Positions 51,345 through 59,725 of a stretch of 64,000 nucleotides of DNA are shown here, one piece after another. Below the pieces are notes generated by a model. That model ran no database searches. It had not been told where the DNA came from and saw only the letters and a list, made by a program, of their open reading frames with translations. Positions within the stretch are counted from its first letter, which is position 1, and each line of letters opens with the position of its first letter. The translations under genes and the position numbers were made by a program. Source of the stretch: Chloroflexota bacterium (lineage in GTDB: Bacteria > Chloroflexota > Dehalococcoidia > Tepidiformales > Tepidiformaceae); the NCBI GenBank assembly GCA_026710655.1, contig JAPOQN010000032.1, forward strand, positions 17,583-81,582, read 5' to 3'.

Positions 51345-54300
51345 TCAGTGCCAGTCGTGCGCCTCGGGCATCGGGACGCCCGTGCCCACCGGCTCCACGT
51401 GCGAGACGGTGATGGTCATCGTCCCGTCCCGGCGCGAGACCTTGCCCCGGATCAGGAGCACCTGGCTCCGCAACTCCTTGCGGTGCCGCGCGTAGATGCG
51501 CGGCCAGAGGATGACCTGCACCTCGCCCGTCTCGTCCTCGATGGTCACGAAGACGGTGCCCTCCTTGCCGCGGGGGTGCTGCCGGGCGATTGGCCACCCC
51601 GCCACCCGCACCGCCGTGCCGTCGGGCAGCCCCTCCGCGTCGGCGCAGGGCAGCACACCGGGGGGCAGCGTGGGCCGCACGAACTCCATCAGGTGCCCGC
51701 CCGGGTAGACCCCCATCGTGCGGTACTCCCCGACCATCTTCTCGTACCCGCTGAGGTCCGCGAGCGCGGGCACGCCCGCCGCCCCCGCTGCCGGGAAGGC
51801 GCGCTGCCCGCCCCGTGATGGCGGCGTGGAGAGGCCCGCGTCCCAGAGCGCCAGCCGCCGGTTCGGCTCGACGGCGTCGAAGGCCCCCGCCTCCACCAGC
51901 GACTGCGCCGCCCGCGGCTTCACGCCCGTGCGCCGCACCAGGTCCCCCGCCCCCACGTAGGGACCGTGCCGTCCCCGCTCCGCCACGATCAGCTCCGCTG
52001 CCGCCTGTCCCACGTCCTTCACGATCTGCAGGCCCAGGCGCACGCAGCCGTTGTCGGAGATGGCGAGCGCTTCGCTGCGGTTCACGCACGGGTTCAGGAA
52101 GGGCGCGGCGAAGCGGCGCGCATCCTCCTTCAGCGTCTCCAGCGGGTAGAACCCCATCGGCTGGTTGTTCACCAGCGCCACGAAGAACTCGAGCGGGTGG
52201 TACTGCTTCAGCCAGGCCGCCTGGTAGGCGCTGATGGCGAACGCGTGCGAGTGCGACTCCGGGAACATGTAGTGCCCGTTGATCTTGGCGAAGATCGTGC
52301 ACGCGGTTTCCTCGGGAACGCCCCGGCTCCGCGCCCCCTCCAGGAAGCGCTGCCGGTGCATCGCCATCAGGTGCTCGCCCTGCGGCCGCGCGAAGGCGCG
52401 CCGCAGCTCGTCCGCCTCGGCGGCGGTCATCCCCGCCACGTCCATGATCAACTGCACCACCTGCTCCTGCCAGACGATCACGCCGTAGCCCCGCTTCAGC
52501 GCGCGCTCCTCCAGCGGATGGTCGTACGTCCATTCGGCCCCGTGCCGGTAGCGCTCGATGAACTTCGAGACAGCGCTCCCCTGCACGCCCACCCCGGGCC
52601 GGATGAGCGCCACCTGGTAGGCCAGGTCCAGCAGGTTCCGGGAGAGCAGGCGCTGTGCGATCTTGAGCTGCGCGGGCGACTGCAGCAGGAAGACGCCTTT
52701 CGCCCGCCCCTCGTTGATCAGGTCATAGACGTTCGGGTCCTCGGGGTCGATGCGGCTCAGGTCGGGCCTCGTCCCCTCCCGCTCCTCGATCAGGGTGAGC
52801 GCCTCCTCGATCTGGTCGAGCACGGGCAGGGAGAGGATGTCGATCTTGGCGAAGTTCGCGTCGGCCACGCTGTCCTTGTTCCAGTCCATGATGAAGCGCC
52901 CCTCGATCGCCCCGTCCCGGATGGGCACCATCCCCGGGATGGGACTGTCGCTCAGCACCATCCCGCCCACGTGCTGACCCAGCCCCCGGGGTGCGTGCAG
53001 CAGCTGGGGCGCCAGCTCCGTCAGCTCCCGCCAGCCGGGCGCGTCGACCCGCTCGCGGAAGGCGGGCGCCTCCAGCATCGCCTCGCGCAGCCCCCCGTCG
53101 TGCGACTGCACCTGCTTCGAGAGCAGCCGCAGGTCCTCCCGTGGCAGTCCCAGCGCCTTCCCCAGGTCCTGGATGATCCCCTTCAGCGAGTAGGTGGCGA
53201 TGGCTCCCGCGAGGACCGCGTACTCCGCGCCGAAGTGCTGATGTACCCGCGCGATCAGCTCGTCGCGGAGGGCGCGCGGGAAGTCGAGGTCGATGTCGGG
53301 GAGCGTGCTCATGTCCTCCGGCATGAACCGCTCCAGCGTCAGGTTCCAGCGCAGCGGGTCGACGTGGCTGATGCCGATGAGGTAGCCCACCAGCAGCGCC
53401 ACCGAGGAGCCCCGCCCCCGTCCCGGCGGACGCTCCTCCAGGGGCGTGTCGGGGTTGGCCAGACCCCGCTCCTCCATGATCAGCCGGCCCAGCCGCGCGA
53501 TCTCCCGGTAGAGCAGCAGGAAGCCGGCCAGGTGGTGCCGGTGGATGAGCCCGAACTCCTCGTCCAGCCGCTCCCGCACCTGCTCCGTGAGCGCGCCGTA
53601 GCGCCGTCGCGCGGCCTCTTCGCAGAGCCGCCGCAGGTAGCTCTCGGACGTGTGTCCGCTGGGAACTTGCGGATCGGGCAGGGTGTACCCCAGGTCCGTG
53701 CTCAGGTTGAAGCGGCACAGATCCGCGATGCGCACGGTGTTGGCGATGGCGTCCGGGTACTCCCGGAAGAGCCGCGCCATCTCTGCCGCCGGCTTCAGCG
53801 CGAACTGGTCGTTCGGCTTGATGAACGGGAGCGCCCGGTCGATCGTCGTGTTGCGCCTGGCGGCCGCCAGCGCGTGCTGCAGCCGGTACCGCTCGCGGTC
53901 GTGGTAGAGCACGTCGTTGCTGGCCACCAGCGGGACGCCCGCCTCCCGCGCGAGCTCCGCCAACTCGTGGTTGCGGGCCGTGTCGCCCTGCAGGAAGTTC
54001 TGCTGGAGCTCCACGTACACCGAGTCGGGGCCGTACCACTCCCGGTAGTCGGCCAGCAGCGCCCCCGCTTCCCGCCGCCGCCCCTCCCGCGCCAGCCCCG
54101 CGAGGCGCCCGTCGCGACCCCCGGTCAGCAGGATCACGCCCTCGGCGTGGCCGGGCAGGTGGGCGGGGTCGAGCCGCGGCTCGCGCCGGTCGGTGGCGTT
54201 CGCCAGGGTGAACAGCCGCGAGACGTTCGCGTAGCCCTCACGCGTCTTCGCCAGCAGCACCAGGCGGGAGCCGTCCGCCAGGGTCAGCTCCCCGCCCGTG

Positions 54301-54488
54301 ATCGGCTGCACTCCGAGGCTGTTGGCCAGGCGCGCGAACTCCAGCGCCCCGCAGAGGTTCGTGTCGGTCAGGGCGAGCGCCTCGCAGTCGAGCGCCTTCG
54401 CCCGCGCCAGCAGTTCGTGGCTGTGCGAGGCGCCCTCTCCGAAGGAGTAGAAGCTCCGCGTATGCAGCTCGACGTATCCCGTGGCCAC
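51345..54488 (-). CDS. dnaE2: Error-prone DNA polymerase DnaE2 (ImuC)
   Basis: A 1,047-residue C-family polymerase of the DnaE2 length class. The PHP domain opens with GYVELHTRSFYSFGEGASH and LALTDTNLCGALEF. The polymerase catalytic Asp pair is in LPDIDLDFPRALRDEL, and HVGGMVLSDSPI and SHSHAFAISAYQAAWLKQYH are shared polymerase motifs. The C-terminal OB domain ends in the HDWH that is typical of DnaE2. It performs mutagenic translesion synthesis with ImuB. The GTG start has CGGAG and lies 13 bases after imuB, so both genes are expressed from the SOS promoter at 55993-56020. Confidence 0.93.
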   Translation of the reverse strand: MATGYVELHTRSFYSFGEGASHSHELLARAKALDCEALALTDTNLCGALEFARLANSLGVQPITGGELTLADGSRLVLLAKTREGYANVSRLFTLANATDRREPRLDPAHLPGHAEGVILLTGGRDGRLAGLAREGRRREAGALLADYREWYGPDSVYVELQQNFLQGDTARNHELAELAREAGVPLVASNDVLYHDRERYRLQHALAAARRNTTIDRALPFIKPNDQFALKPAAEMARLFREYPDAIANTVRIADLCRFNLSTDLGYTLPDPQVPSGHTSESYLRRLCEEAARRRYGALTEQVRERLDEEFGLIHRHHLAGFLLLYREIARLGRLIMEERGLANPDTPLEERPPGRGRGSSVALLVGYLIGISHVDPLRWNLTLERFMPEDMSTLPDIDLDFPRALRDELIARVHQHFGAEYAVLAGAIATYSLKGIIQDLGKALGLPREDLRLLSKQVQSHDGGLREAMLEAPAFRERVDAPGWRELTELAPQLLHAPRGLGQHVGGMVLSDSPIPGMVPIRDGAIEGRFIMDWNKDSVADANFAKIDILSLPVLDQIEEALTLIEEREGTRPDLSRIDPEDPNVYDLINEGRAKGVFLLQSPAQLKIAQRLLSRNLLDLAYQVALIRPGVGVQGSAVSKFIERYRHGAEWTYDHPLEERALKRGYGVIVWQEQVVQLIMDVAGMTAAEADELRRAFARPQGEHLMAMHRQRFLEGARSRGVPEETACTIFAKINGHYMFPESHSHAFAISAYQAAWLKQYHPLEFFVALVNNQPMGFYPLETLKEDARRFAAPFLNPCVNRSEALAISDNGCVRLGLQIVKDVGQAAAELIVAERGRHGPYVGAGDLVRRTGVKPRAAQSLVEAGAFDAVEPNRRLALWDAGLSTPPSRGGQRAFPAAGAAGVPALADLSGYEKMVGEYRTMGVYPGGHLMEFVRPTLPPGVLPCADAEGLPDGTAVRVAGWPIARQHPRGKEGTVFVTIEDETGEVQVILWPRIYARHRKELRSQVLLIRGKVSRRDGTMTITVSHVEPVGTGVPMPEAHDWH

Positions 54489-54501
54489 GGAGCGGCTCCG
54501 G

Positions 54502-55947
54502 CTAGCAGGCCTGCTGGTACCAGCGCTCCTCGCGCTGGTCCCGGAAGAGGGTCACCTGCCGCCCGTCCTCGCGGCTGACGCGATAGTAGGCGCGCTTCAG
54601 GGGCGCCGGCAGCCACCAGAGGTCGAAGCTCCAGCGATCCTCGATGCGGGTAACCCGCTGCCACCCCCGCTCCAGCTCCACCGCCACGGGTTGCCCCTCC
54701 GCTCCCTCCTCCACCGCCACCGGTGTGGGCAGGGCGAGCGGCCGCATCGCGTCCCGCCCCGACGGATCGATCGGCACCTGCAGCACGCGCATCTCCGGGG
54801 CCGGGTGCCACGGCGCGATGGGCGCCATCCGGTAGAGCGCGGGGCCGCCCTCGAGCCGCGCCTGGAGCTGCCGCTCGACCTCCGCCAGGCGGCGCTCGCG
54901 CCCCTCCCGCACGTCGGGGAAAAGACCTGCTTGCTCGCCTGCCCCCTCGCCGAGCCCGCCAAGCTCCAGCAGCAGTTCCTCGACCGGCGCCTCGGGGTGG
55001 TCGTCCTCCAGGAGGCGCCGGAGAATGCGTGACGCTCCCTCCCAGCTCCCCACCCCCTGCCGGAAGTGGAACGCCTTCTCCCAGGGAGGCGCCCCGTGCA
55101 GGAGGCAGGCCAGCTCCGCCCGGCTCGCGTACCGCCCCCGCGCCACGGGCCGGGCGAAGGCGCGCTTCAGCAGCGTATCGACCCCCGCCAGCACCAGCGC
55201 CAGCGAGGTCGAGGCGAAGGGCAGGGGAATGCGTTCGACCACCGCCTCCTCGGTCGCGAGGGGGACCAGGGGGCTGTCATCAATGCCCTGGCAGAGCTCC
55301 CAGGCGCGCTCCCCCTCGTTCCCGAACTGGTCGATGAGCAGCTCCACCCGCATGGCCGCGACCGCGCCCATGCTGTGCAGCCCGAATCGGAGCAGGCCCT
55401 CGTGCACGTCGCGCGAAAGGGGCAGCAGGTCGATGGTGCGGGGCGCGAGGAATCCCGCCGCGTCGTCGGGAACCGTGGCGGCCTCCGGCCCCCTGCCGGT
55501 GCGCGCGGCGACAAACGCCGGGAATTTCGCCTCCGCCACGCCGATCCGCGGCGCCAGGTCTCGAGGGAGCGCCTCCCGCAGGGCGCGCACGAGCGCGACC
55601 TCGCCGCCGTGCAAAGCCTCAAGCCCGTCGAGGCCCACGTAGGCCGTGCCCAGCTCCGCCCCCTCTACCCGGTCGCTAATCCCCTGCAGGGCGGTGAGCG
55701 CCTGCTGGAACACGCGCCGGTAGGCGGGCTCGTCCGCTTCCAGCACGGTCGTGTCCGGGCGTCGCGAGAGCGCCTCCTCCAGCGTCATCCCCGCGGCCAC
55801 CCCGGAGGCGGCCGGCAGGGCGTCGACCACCACCGGCTTGCCCGTGGCGCGGTCGGCGATCACGGCGGGGGTTGCCCGCAGGTGGGGCTGCCGTCTCAGC
55901 TCGACCTTGGCCCTGAGGTGGGTGATGAGTACGCAGGCGACTCGCAA
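54502..55947 (-). CDS. imuB: ImuB-type Y-family polymerase homologue
   Basis: A 481-residue Y-family protein that in the ImuB-DnaE2 mutasome acts as an adaptor, not a polymerase. It starts LRVACVLITHLRAKVELRRQP, where active Y-family enzymes have an acidic D-M-D motif that is absent here. YVGLDGLEALHGG also departs from the catalytic D-E pair. GLLRFGLHSMGAVAAM is the helix-hairpin-helix. Residues ~330-481 are the ImuB-specific tail. I choose TTG 55947, preceded by GGGAGAG; the frame reaches GTG 55992, but that lies before the expected transcription start. No imuA is present. Confidence 0.87.
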   Translation of the reverse strand: MRVACVLITHLRAKVELRRQPHLRATPAVIADRATGKPVVVDALPAASGVAAGMTLEEALSRRPDTTVLEADEPAYRRVFQQALTALQGISDRVEGAELGTAYVGLDGLEALHGGEVALVRALREALPRDLAPRIGVAEAKFPAFVAARTGRGPEAATVPDDAAGFLAPRTIDLLPLSRDVHEGLLRFGLHSMGAVAAMRVELLIDQFGNEGERAWELCQGIDDSPLVPLATEEAVVERIPLPFASTSLALVLAGVDTLLKRAFARPVARGRYASRAELACLLHGAPPWEKAFHFRQGVGSWEGASRILRRLLEDDHPEAPVEELLLELGGLGEGAGEQAGLFPDVREGRERRLAEVERQLQARLEGGPALYRMAPIAPWHPAPEMRVLQVPIDPSGRDAMRPLALPTPVAVEEGAEGQPVAVELERGWQRVTRIEDRWSFDLWWLPAPLKRAYYRVSREDGRQVTLFRDQREERWYQQAC

Positions 55948-55992
55948 GGCGCTCTCCCGGTGGCGTCGTCGCAGCAAGCGCTGCACGCGCAC

Positions 55993-56020
55993 CCTATAGA
56001 ACGGATGTTCTATTCGTCAA
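55993..56020 (-). promoter_or_regulatory. SOS promoter of imuB-dnaE2 with LexA box in the spacer
   Basis: On the minus strand TTGACG (-35, 56020-56015), 16 bases, and TATAGG (-10, 55998-55993) form a good promoter. Almost the whole spacer is the perfect palindrome ATAGAAC-N4-GTTCTAT (55996-56013), whose GAAC-N4-GTTC core is the LexA box of Gram-positive-type SOS systems. LexA bound here would block both elements. Transcription would begin near 55986, before the TTG start. Confidence 0.8.
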
Positions 56021-56087
56021 CCCGTTGAACCTCGACCGGCTGTATGCCGGATCACGCCTGATGGGTCGCGAGGCAGGCCGCCTCGGA

Positions 56088-56093
56088 TAGAAT
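56088..56093 (+). promoter_or_regulatory. Candidate -10 element (TAGAAT) close to the MMPL gene start
   Basis: TAGAAT ends eight bases before the ATG, leaving almost no leader and no ribosome binding site, so this transcript may be leaderless. Confidence 0.5.
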
Positions 56094-56101
56094 GCCCTGC
56101 C

Positions 56102-58585
56102 ATGAACCAGGTACTCTCCGCGTTGAGCCGGTTGGTCACGGCCCGGCCGTGGATCACGCTCCTCGTCCTTCTCCTCATTACCGTTGCGCTGGCGGCGGGC
56201 GCGAATCGTCGCGCGCCGGTTGTGGAAGGCGCGGCCCTGGCGTTCCTTCCCCCCGACCACCCCATTGTCGATGCGACGAATCAGATCGACGAGCTCTTCG
56301 GTGATTCGGGCGAGGTCAGGGTGGTCACGCTCATCTTCCGCGGCGAGGTGCTCACGCCCGCGGGCCTCTCCCAGATGGACGCCCTGCTCGATCGCGTTCT
56401 CGGCGATGCAGCAGTGGGCGCGCGGCTGGCGCCCACCAATCCGATTATCTCGCCCTCGCTCTTGATCCAGGACGCGCTCCAGGTGGATGGCTTCGACTCG
56501 GTTACGCAGGCGGAAATCGATGCCGCGCGCAGCGCTCCCGAGCTCGAAGTGGCGTTCGCCGCGATGACCGGAATCGACGCCGACGGCACGCCCGTGGCGA
56601 TCGCCACCCTCCGGCTGAGCGACGCGGACGAAGAGAAGGTTGAGGACGCCGAGCGGCGAGTCAACGAGCTGGCGGCCGACGATGAGGGCCCGCTGCGTGT
56701 CAGCAGCGTGTCGCCTGCGGTGGTCGAGGACGAGTACAAGGACGCCACCGAGTCGGGCATGTTGCCGCTGATCGGGCTCGCGCTCGTGCTGATTGCAGCG
56801 CTGATCCTGGTCTTCCTGCGCGCGCTCTCCGATCTGCTGCTCACGCTCGTGGGGCTGCTCGTCGCCCTCATCTGGGTTATCGGCGCGGAGGGCTGGCTCG
56901 GTCCGGACGCACTGGGCTGGATCGGCCCGCCGAGCTCGCTCACGGCAATGGTCCCGATCATCATCATCAGCCTCACGGTGGACTACGCGATCCAGGCCGT
57001 TTCGCATTACCGCGAGCAGCGAGCCGCCGGCTTGAAGGTGGTGGAGGCTGTCAGGACGGGACTGCGAAACGTCACCATTCCGCTGGTGCTGGCCGCCGCC
57101 ACGACGATCGTGAGCCTGCTTGCGAACCTGTTCTCCCCGATCGGGGTCGTTGGGGACTTCGGCATCGTCGCGGGCCTCGGCGTGGGCTTGAGCCTGATCG
57201 TGATGCTGACGCTGCTCCCCGCCGGCCGGACCATCATCGACCGCCGGCGCGAGGCGCGCGGCACCTTGCCTCCCTCCCGTCCGGTCTCCAACGCGCTGCC
57301 CGGGATCGGCCGCATTGCGGAGCTGATGGGGAGGTCGGTCACCCGCAGGCCCGCCCCCTACATGATCGTCGTGCTCGCGATTACGGTGGGACTGGGGTTC
57401 GCCGCCACGAGGCTCGAGAGCGGATTCGACATTCGCGACATCCTCCCGAGGGGCGGGACCGTGCTCGAGGACATCGAGACCCTTGATTCGGCCGTCGGCG
57501 GCTCCACCGAGATGGTCAGCGTCCTCGTGCGGGCGGAAGCCACGGACACCCGCACGTATCTCAACCTGCACGACCTCAGGGTCGCCTTCGACGACGAAGG
57601 GCGCCGCCCGCGCGCAGCCGCGGGCCCCCTCCACACCTCGTACGAGCTGCTCGTGTACGACTGGACGCATGACAGCGGGGAACCCGGCGACAACTACGAC
57701 CCCGAGCTCGCAGCCCTCTTCCGCCGTGCCGCGGAGGGAGTGGAGCTTGACCCCGACCTGTTCCGGGAGTTCCTGGACCGCCTGGGGGCGAAAGAACCCG
57801 CCCTCGCGCATGTACTGGTCGACAACCCCGATGGCGTCGACTCCCTCCTGGTCCAGTTCCCCACCTTCTCGGGCGCTCCCGATGCCACACGGGCGCTCCA
57901 GGAGGACCTCGAGGCGCTCTGGTACGGGGAGGACACCAGCGTGACGGCGACGTCGCTGGACATCGTCTCCATCGCCGTCACGGACGAGATTGCGGGCGGT
58001 CAGACGGCCGCGATCAGCACGACCATCGCCGTGGCGACCGGCATCCTCGCCATCTTCTTCTGGGTGACGCTGCGGCAGCCGGTCCTGGCCATCATCGCCG
58101 TGGTGCCGGTTGTGTTCGTCCTCATCTGCGTGCTGGGAACGATGGCCCTCCTGAGCATCCCCTACACCCTGGTCACCGCCATCATCACGGCCCTCTCCAT
58201 CGGGATCGGGGTGGACTACACGATCCACATCATTCATCGCTACCGCGAGGAGTTCTCCCGCTCGCGCACCCCGGAGCAGGCGGCCATCAGTACACTCGCC
58301 ACCACCGGCTCAGCGCTGCTGGGCTCGGCCCTGACGACGGCGCTCGGACTGGGAGCGCTGATCCTCTCGCCGCTGCTCGCGTCCGCGCAGTTCGGCCTGA
58401 CGGCCGCGATCACGATCGCCTACTCCCTCATCATCTCCATCCTGCTGGTGCCGCCCGCGATGACCATCTGGGGCTCCTACCAGAACATGCGCCTGCGCTC
58501 GATGGTCGAGCGCACCTGGGCTGAGCTCGATGTCGCCATCGAAGACGTGCATCGCCGCCACGAGCAGGAACAGGAATCGACGTAG
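56102..58585 (+). CDS. MMPL/RND-family lipid exporter
   Basis: An 827-residue RND-superfamily transporter with 12 predicted helices in two halves. Each half has one helix, a ~150-200-residue extracytoplasmic loop, then five helices. The proton-relay-type motifs are IIIISLTVDYAIQAVSHYREQ in the first half and ALSIGIGVDYTIHIIHRYREE in the second (G-x-x-x-D-Y motif typical of MMPL, HpnN and patched-like proteins). Such pumps move lipids, hopanoids or sterols, and some bacterial ones transport sterols. It is convergent with the sterol-methyltransferase-like gene. Confidence 0.88.
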   Translation: MNQVLSALSRLVTARPWITLLVLLLITVALAAGANRRAPVVEGAALAFLPPDHPIVDATNQIDELFGDSGEVRVVTLIFRGEVLTPAGLSQMDALLDRVLGDAAVGARLAPTNPIISPSLLIQDALQVDGFDSVTQAEIDAARSAPELEVAFAAMTGIDADGTPVAIATLRLSDADEEKVEDAERRVNELAADDEGPLRVSSVSPAVVEDEYKDATESGMLPLIGLALVLIAALILVFLRALSDLLLTLVGLLVALIWVIGAEGWLGPDALGWIGPPSSLTAMVPIIIISLTVDYAIQAVSHYREQRAAGLKVVEAVRTGLRNVTIPLVLAAATTIVSLLANLFSPIGVVGDFGIVAGLGVGLSLIVMLTLLPAGRTIIDRRREARGTLPPSRPVSNALPGIGRIAELMGRSVTRRPAPYMIVVLAITVGLGFAATRLESGFDIRDILPRGGTVLEDIETLDSAVGGSTEMVSVLVRAEATDTRTYLNLHDLRVAFDDEGRRPRAAAGPLHTSYELLVYDWTHDSGEPGDNYDPELAALFRRAAEGVELDPDLFREFLDRLGAKEPALAHVLVDNPDGVDSLLVQFPTFSGAPDATRALQEDLEALWYGEDTSVTATSLDIVSIAVTDEIAGGQTAAISTTIAVATGILAIFFWVTLRQPVLAIIAVVPVVFVLICVLGTMALLSIPYTLVTAIITALSIGIGVDYTIHIIHRYREEFSRSRTPEQAAISTLATTGSALLGSALTTALGLGALILSPLLASAQFGLTAAITIAYSLIISILLVPPAMTIWGSYQNMRLRSMVERTWAELDVAIEDVHRRHEQEQEST

Positions 58586-58676
58586 GCGGAGCGAGGGCGA
58601 CCGTAGAGGCCCCGCTGCCCCTCGTCTGCAACCACAGATCGTAGAGGGCGTTGCCAAGACCTGAGGCGGGAGCCTC

Positions 58677-59711
58677 CTACAGTGGCTTTTGGGCCAGGAA
58701 GCAGTACAGCGGCGTGAACGTGTTGGTCCGGCCGCCCGCGACGTAAGCGTCGGCGGTGCGATCCATGAGTCGGACGACTTCCGCGGAGCCCTTCGGGAAC
58801 AGCCGCAGCACTTCGCCAGCCTTCGTTCCCGCGATGAACGCCTTGCGGCCCAGCGGAAGCCTGCGAAGAGCTGTCCCCAACGTCCCGCCACGGCTTTCCA
58901 TGGGCTGATACCACGGTGTGGACGGGCCTTCCTTGCTATCCCGGTCCATCCCTTCGATCACCGAAAATCCCACGGCTTCGAGCGCCTGGTTCACTTCCCC
59001 GAACGTGGCGATGTCGTTCAGAGCAATGCCGCGCATCAAGTCCTGCTTGATGGCCTGATGCGCGTGGTCGTTCGGATCGAACGTGTCCGTGAGGCACATT
59101 TCCTGCCCCCAGAACAGGGCTCCGGGCTTCAACACGCGGAATATCTCCGCGAACGCACCCTGCTTGTCCGGCGCATGGCACGTTGACTCGATCGCGTACC
59201 CGCGGTCGAACGTGTCGTCTGCGATGCTGCTCATGTCCATGAAGTCGCAAACTTCGTAGTCGACCATCTGGTCGAGCCCGGCCTCGGCATTCAACCGCTT
59301 CGCCTTCTCCAACTGGATCGTATTGTTGTTGATGCCGACAACGTGGACGCCGGCCTCGCGGGCGACGCGGCGCATGGGGCCGCCGACCCCGCAGCCCACA
59401 TCGACCACCGTCATGCCCTGCTGCAACTCCAGCCGGGAGATCATCAACCGCTGATGGCGGACCTGGGACTCCTCGACGCTCTCGTTAGGGGTGAGGGGTG
59501 CGAAGTGCAGGGATTCGCTCCAGCCCCACACCATGAACCCGCTGCACAGGTCGTAGTAGTCCTTCACCGTCTCCGCGTGGTTGTATCCGCCGGCGCCGGC
59601 GGCTCCTGGCGCCGCTCGATCAATCCAGCCTTCGAAGGTCTGCACGCGGCGCTTGACATCCGAATCCCCGTACGCCTCGCGCAACTCTCTTGAGAGTTTT
59701 CCGAACTGCAT
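58677..59711 (-). CDS. Sterol C-methyltransferase-like (Erg6/SMT family) methyltransferase
   Basis: A 344-residue SAM-dependent methyltransferase with clear resemblance to eukaryotic sterol C24-methyltransferases. Region I reads YYDLCSGFMVWGWSESLHFAP (Y-D-x(n)-GW-x-S-x-HF), the SAM motif VVDVGCGVGGPMRRVARE at 103-120, and IESTCHAPDKQGAFAEIFRVLKPG (174 onward) matches the CHAPD signature of SMTs. VVGINNNTIQLEKAK also fits. The final part PSTPWYQPM corresponds to the PWY motif. It most likely adds a methyl group to a sterol or related triterpenoid side-chain double bond. It follows the P450 gene by 14 bases, apparently without its own ribosome binding site, so it is expressed with it. Confidence 0.82.
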   Translation of the reverse strand: MQFGKLSRELREAYGDSDVKRRVQTFEGWIDRAAPGAAGAGGYNHAETVKDYYDLCSGFMVWGWSESLHFAPLTPNESVEESQVRHQRLMISRLELQQGMTVVDVGCGVGGPMRRVAREAGVHVVGINNNTIQLEKAKRLNAEAGLDQMVDYEVCDFMDMSSIADDTFDRGYAIESTCHAPDKQGAFAEIFRVLKPGALFWGQEMCLTDTFDPNDHAHQAIKQDLMRGIALNDIATFGEVNQALEAVGFSVIEGMDRDSKEGPSTPWYQPMESRGGTLGTALRRLPLGRKAFIAGTKAGEVLRLFPKGSAEVVRLMDRTADAYVAGGRTNTFTPLYCFLAQKPL

Positions 59712-59725
59712 GTCGTAGCGGTGCG

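Noticed and set aside
51966..54578. An 870-codon open frame on the plus strand
   Set aside because: Antisense of dnaE2, Arg/His/Gln/Val-rich with no family features.
55994..58237. A 747-codon open frame on the minus strand
   Set aside because: Antisense of the MMPL transporter; Asp/Arg/Glu/His-rich and low-complexity.
58663..58676. GAGGC-GGGA-GCCTC hairpin near the end of the sterol-methyltransferase gene
   Set aside because: Only five pairs, touching the stop codon, no T-run; too weak to call a terminator.
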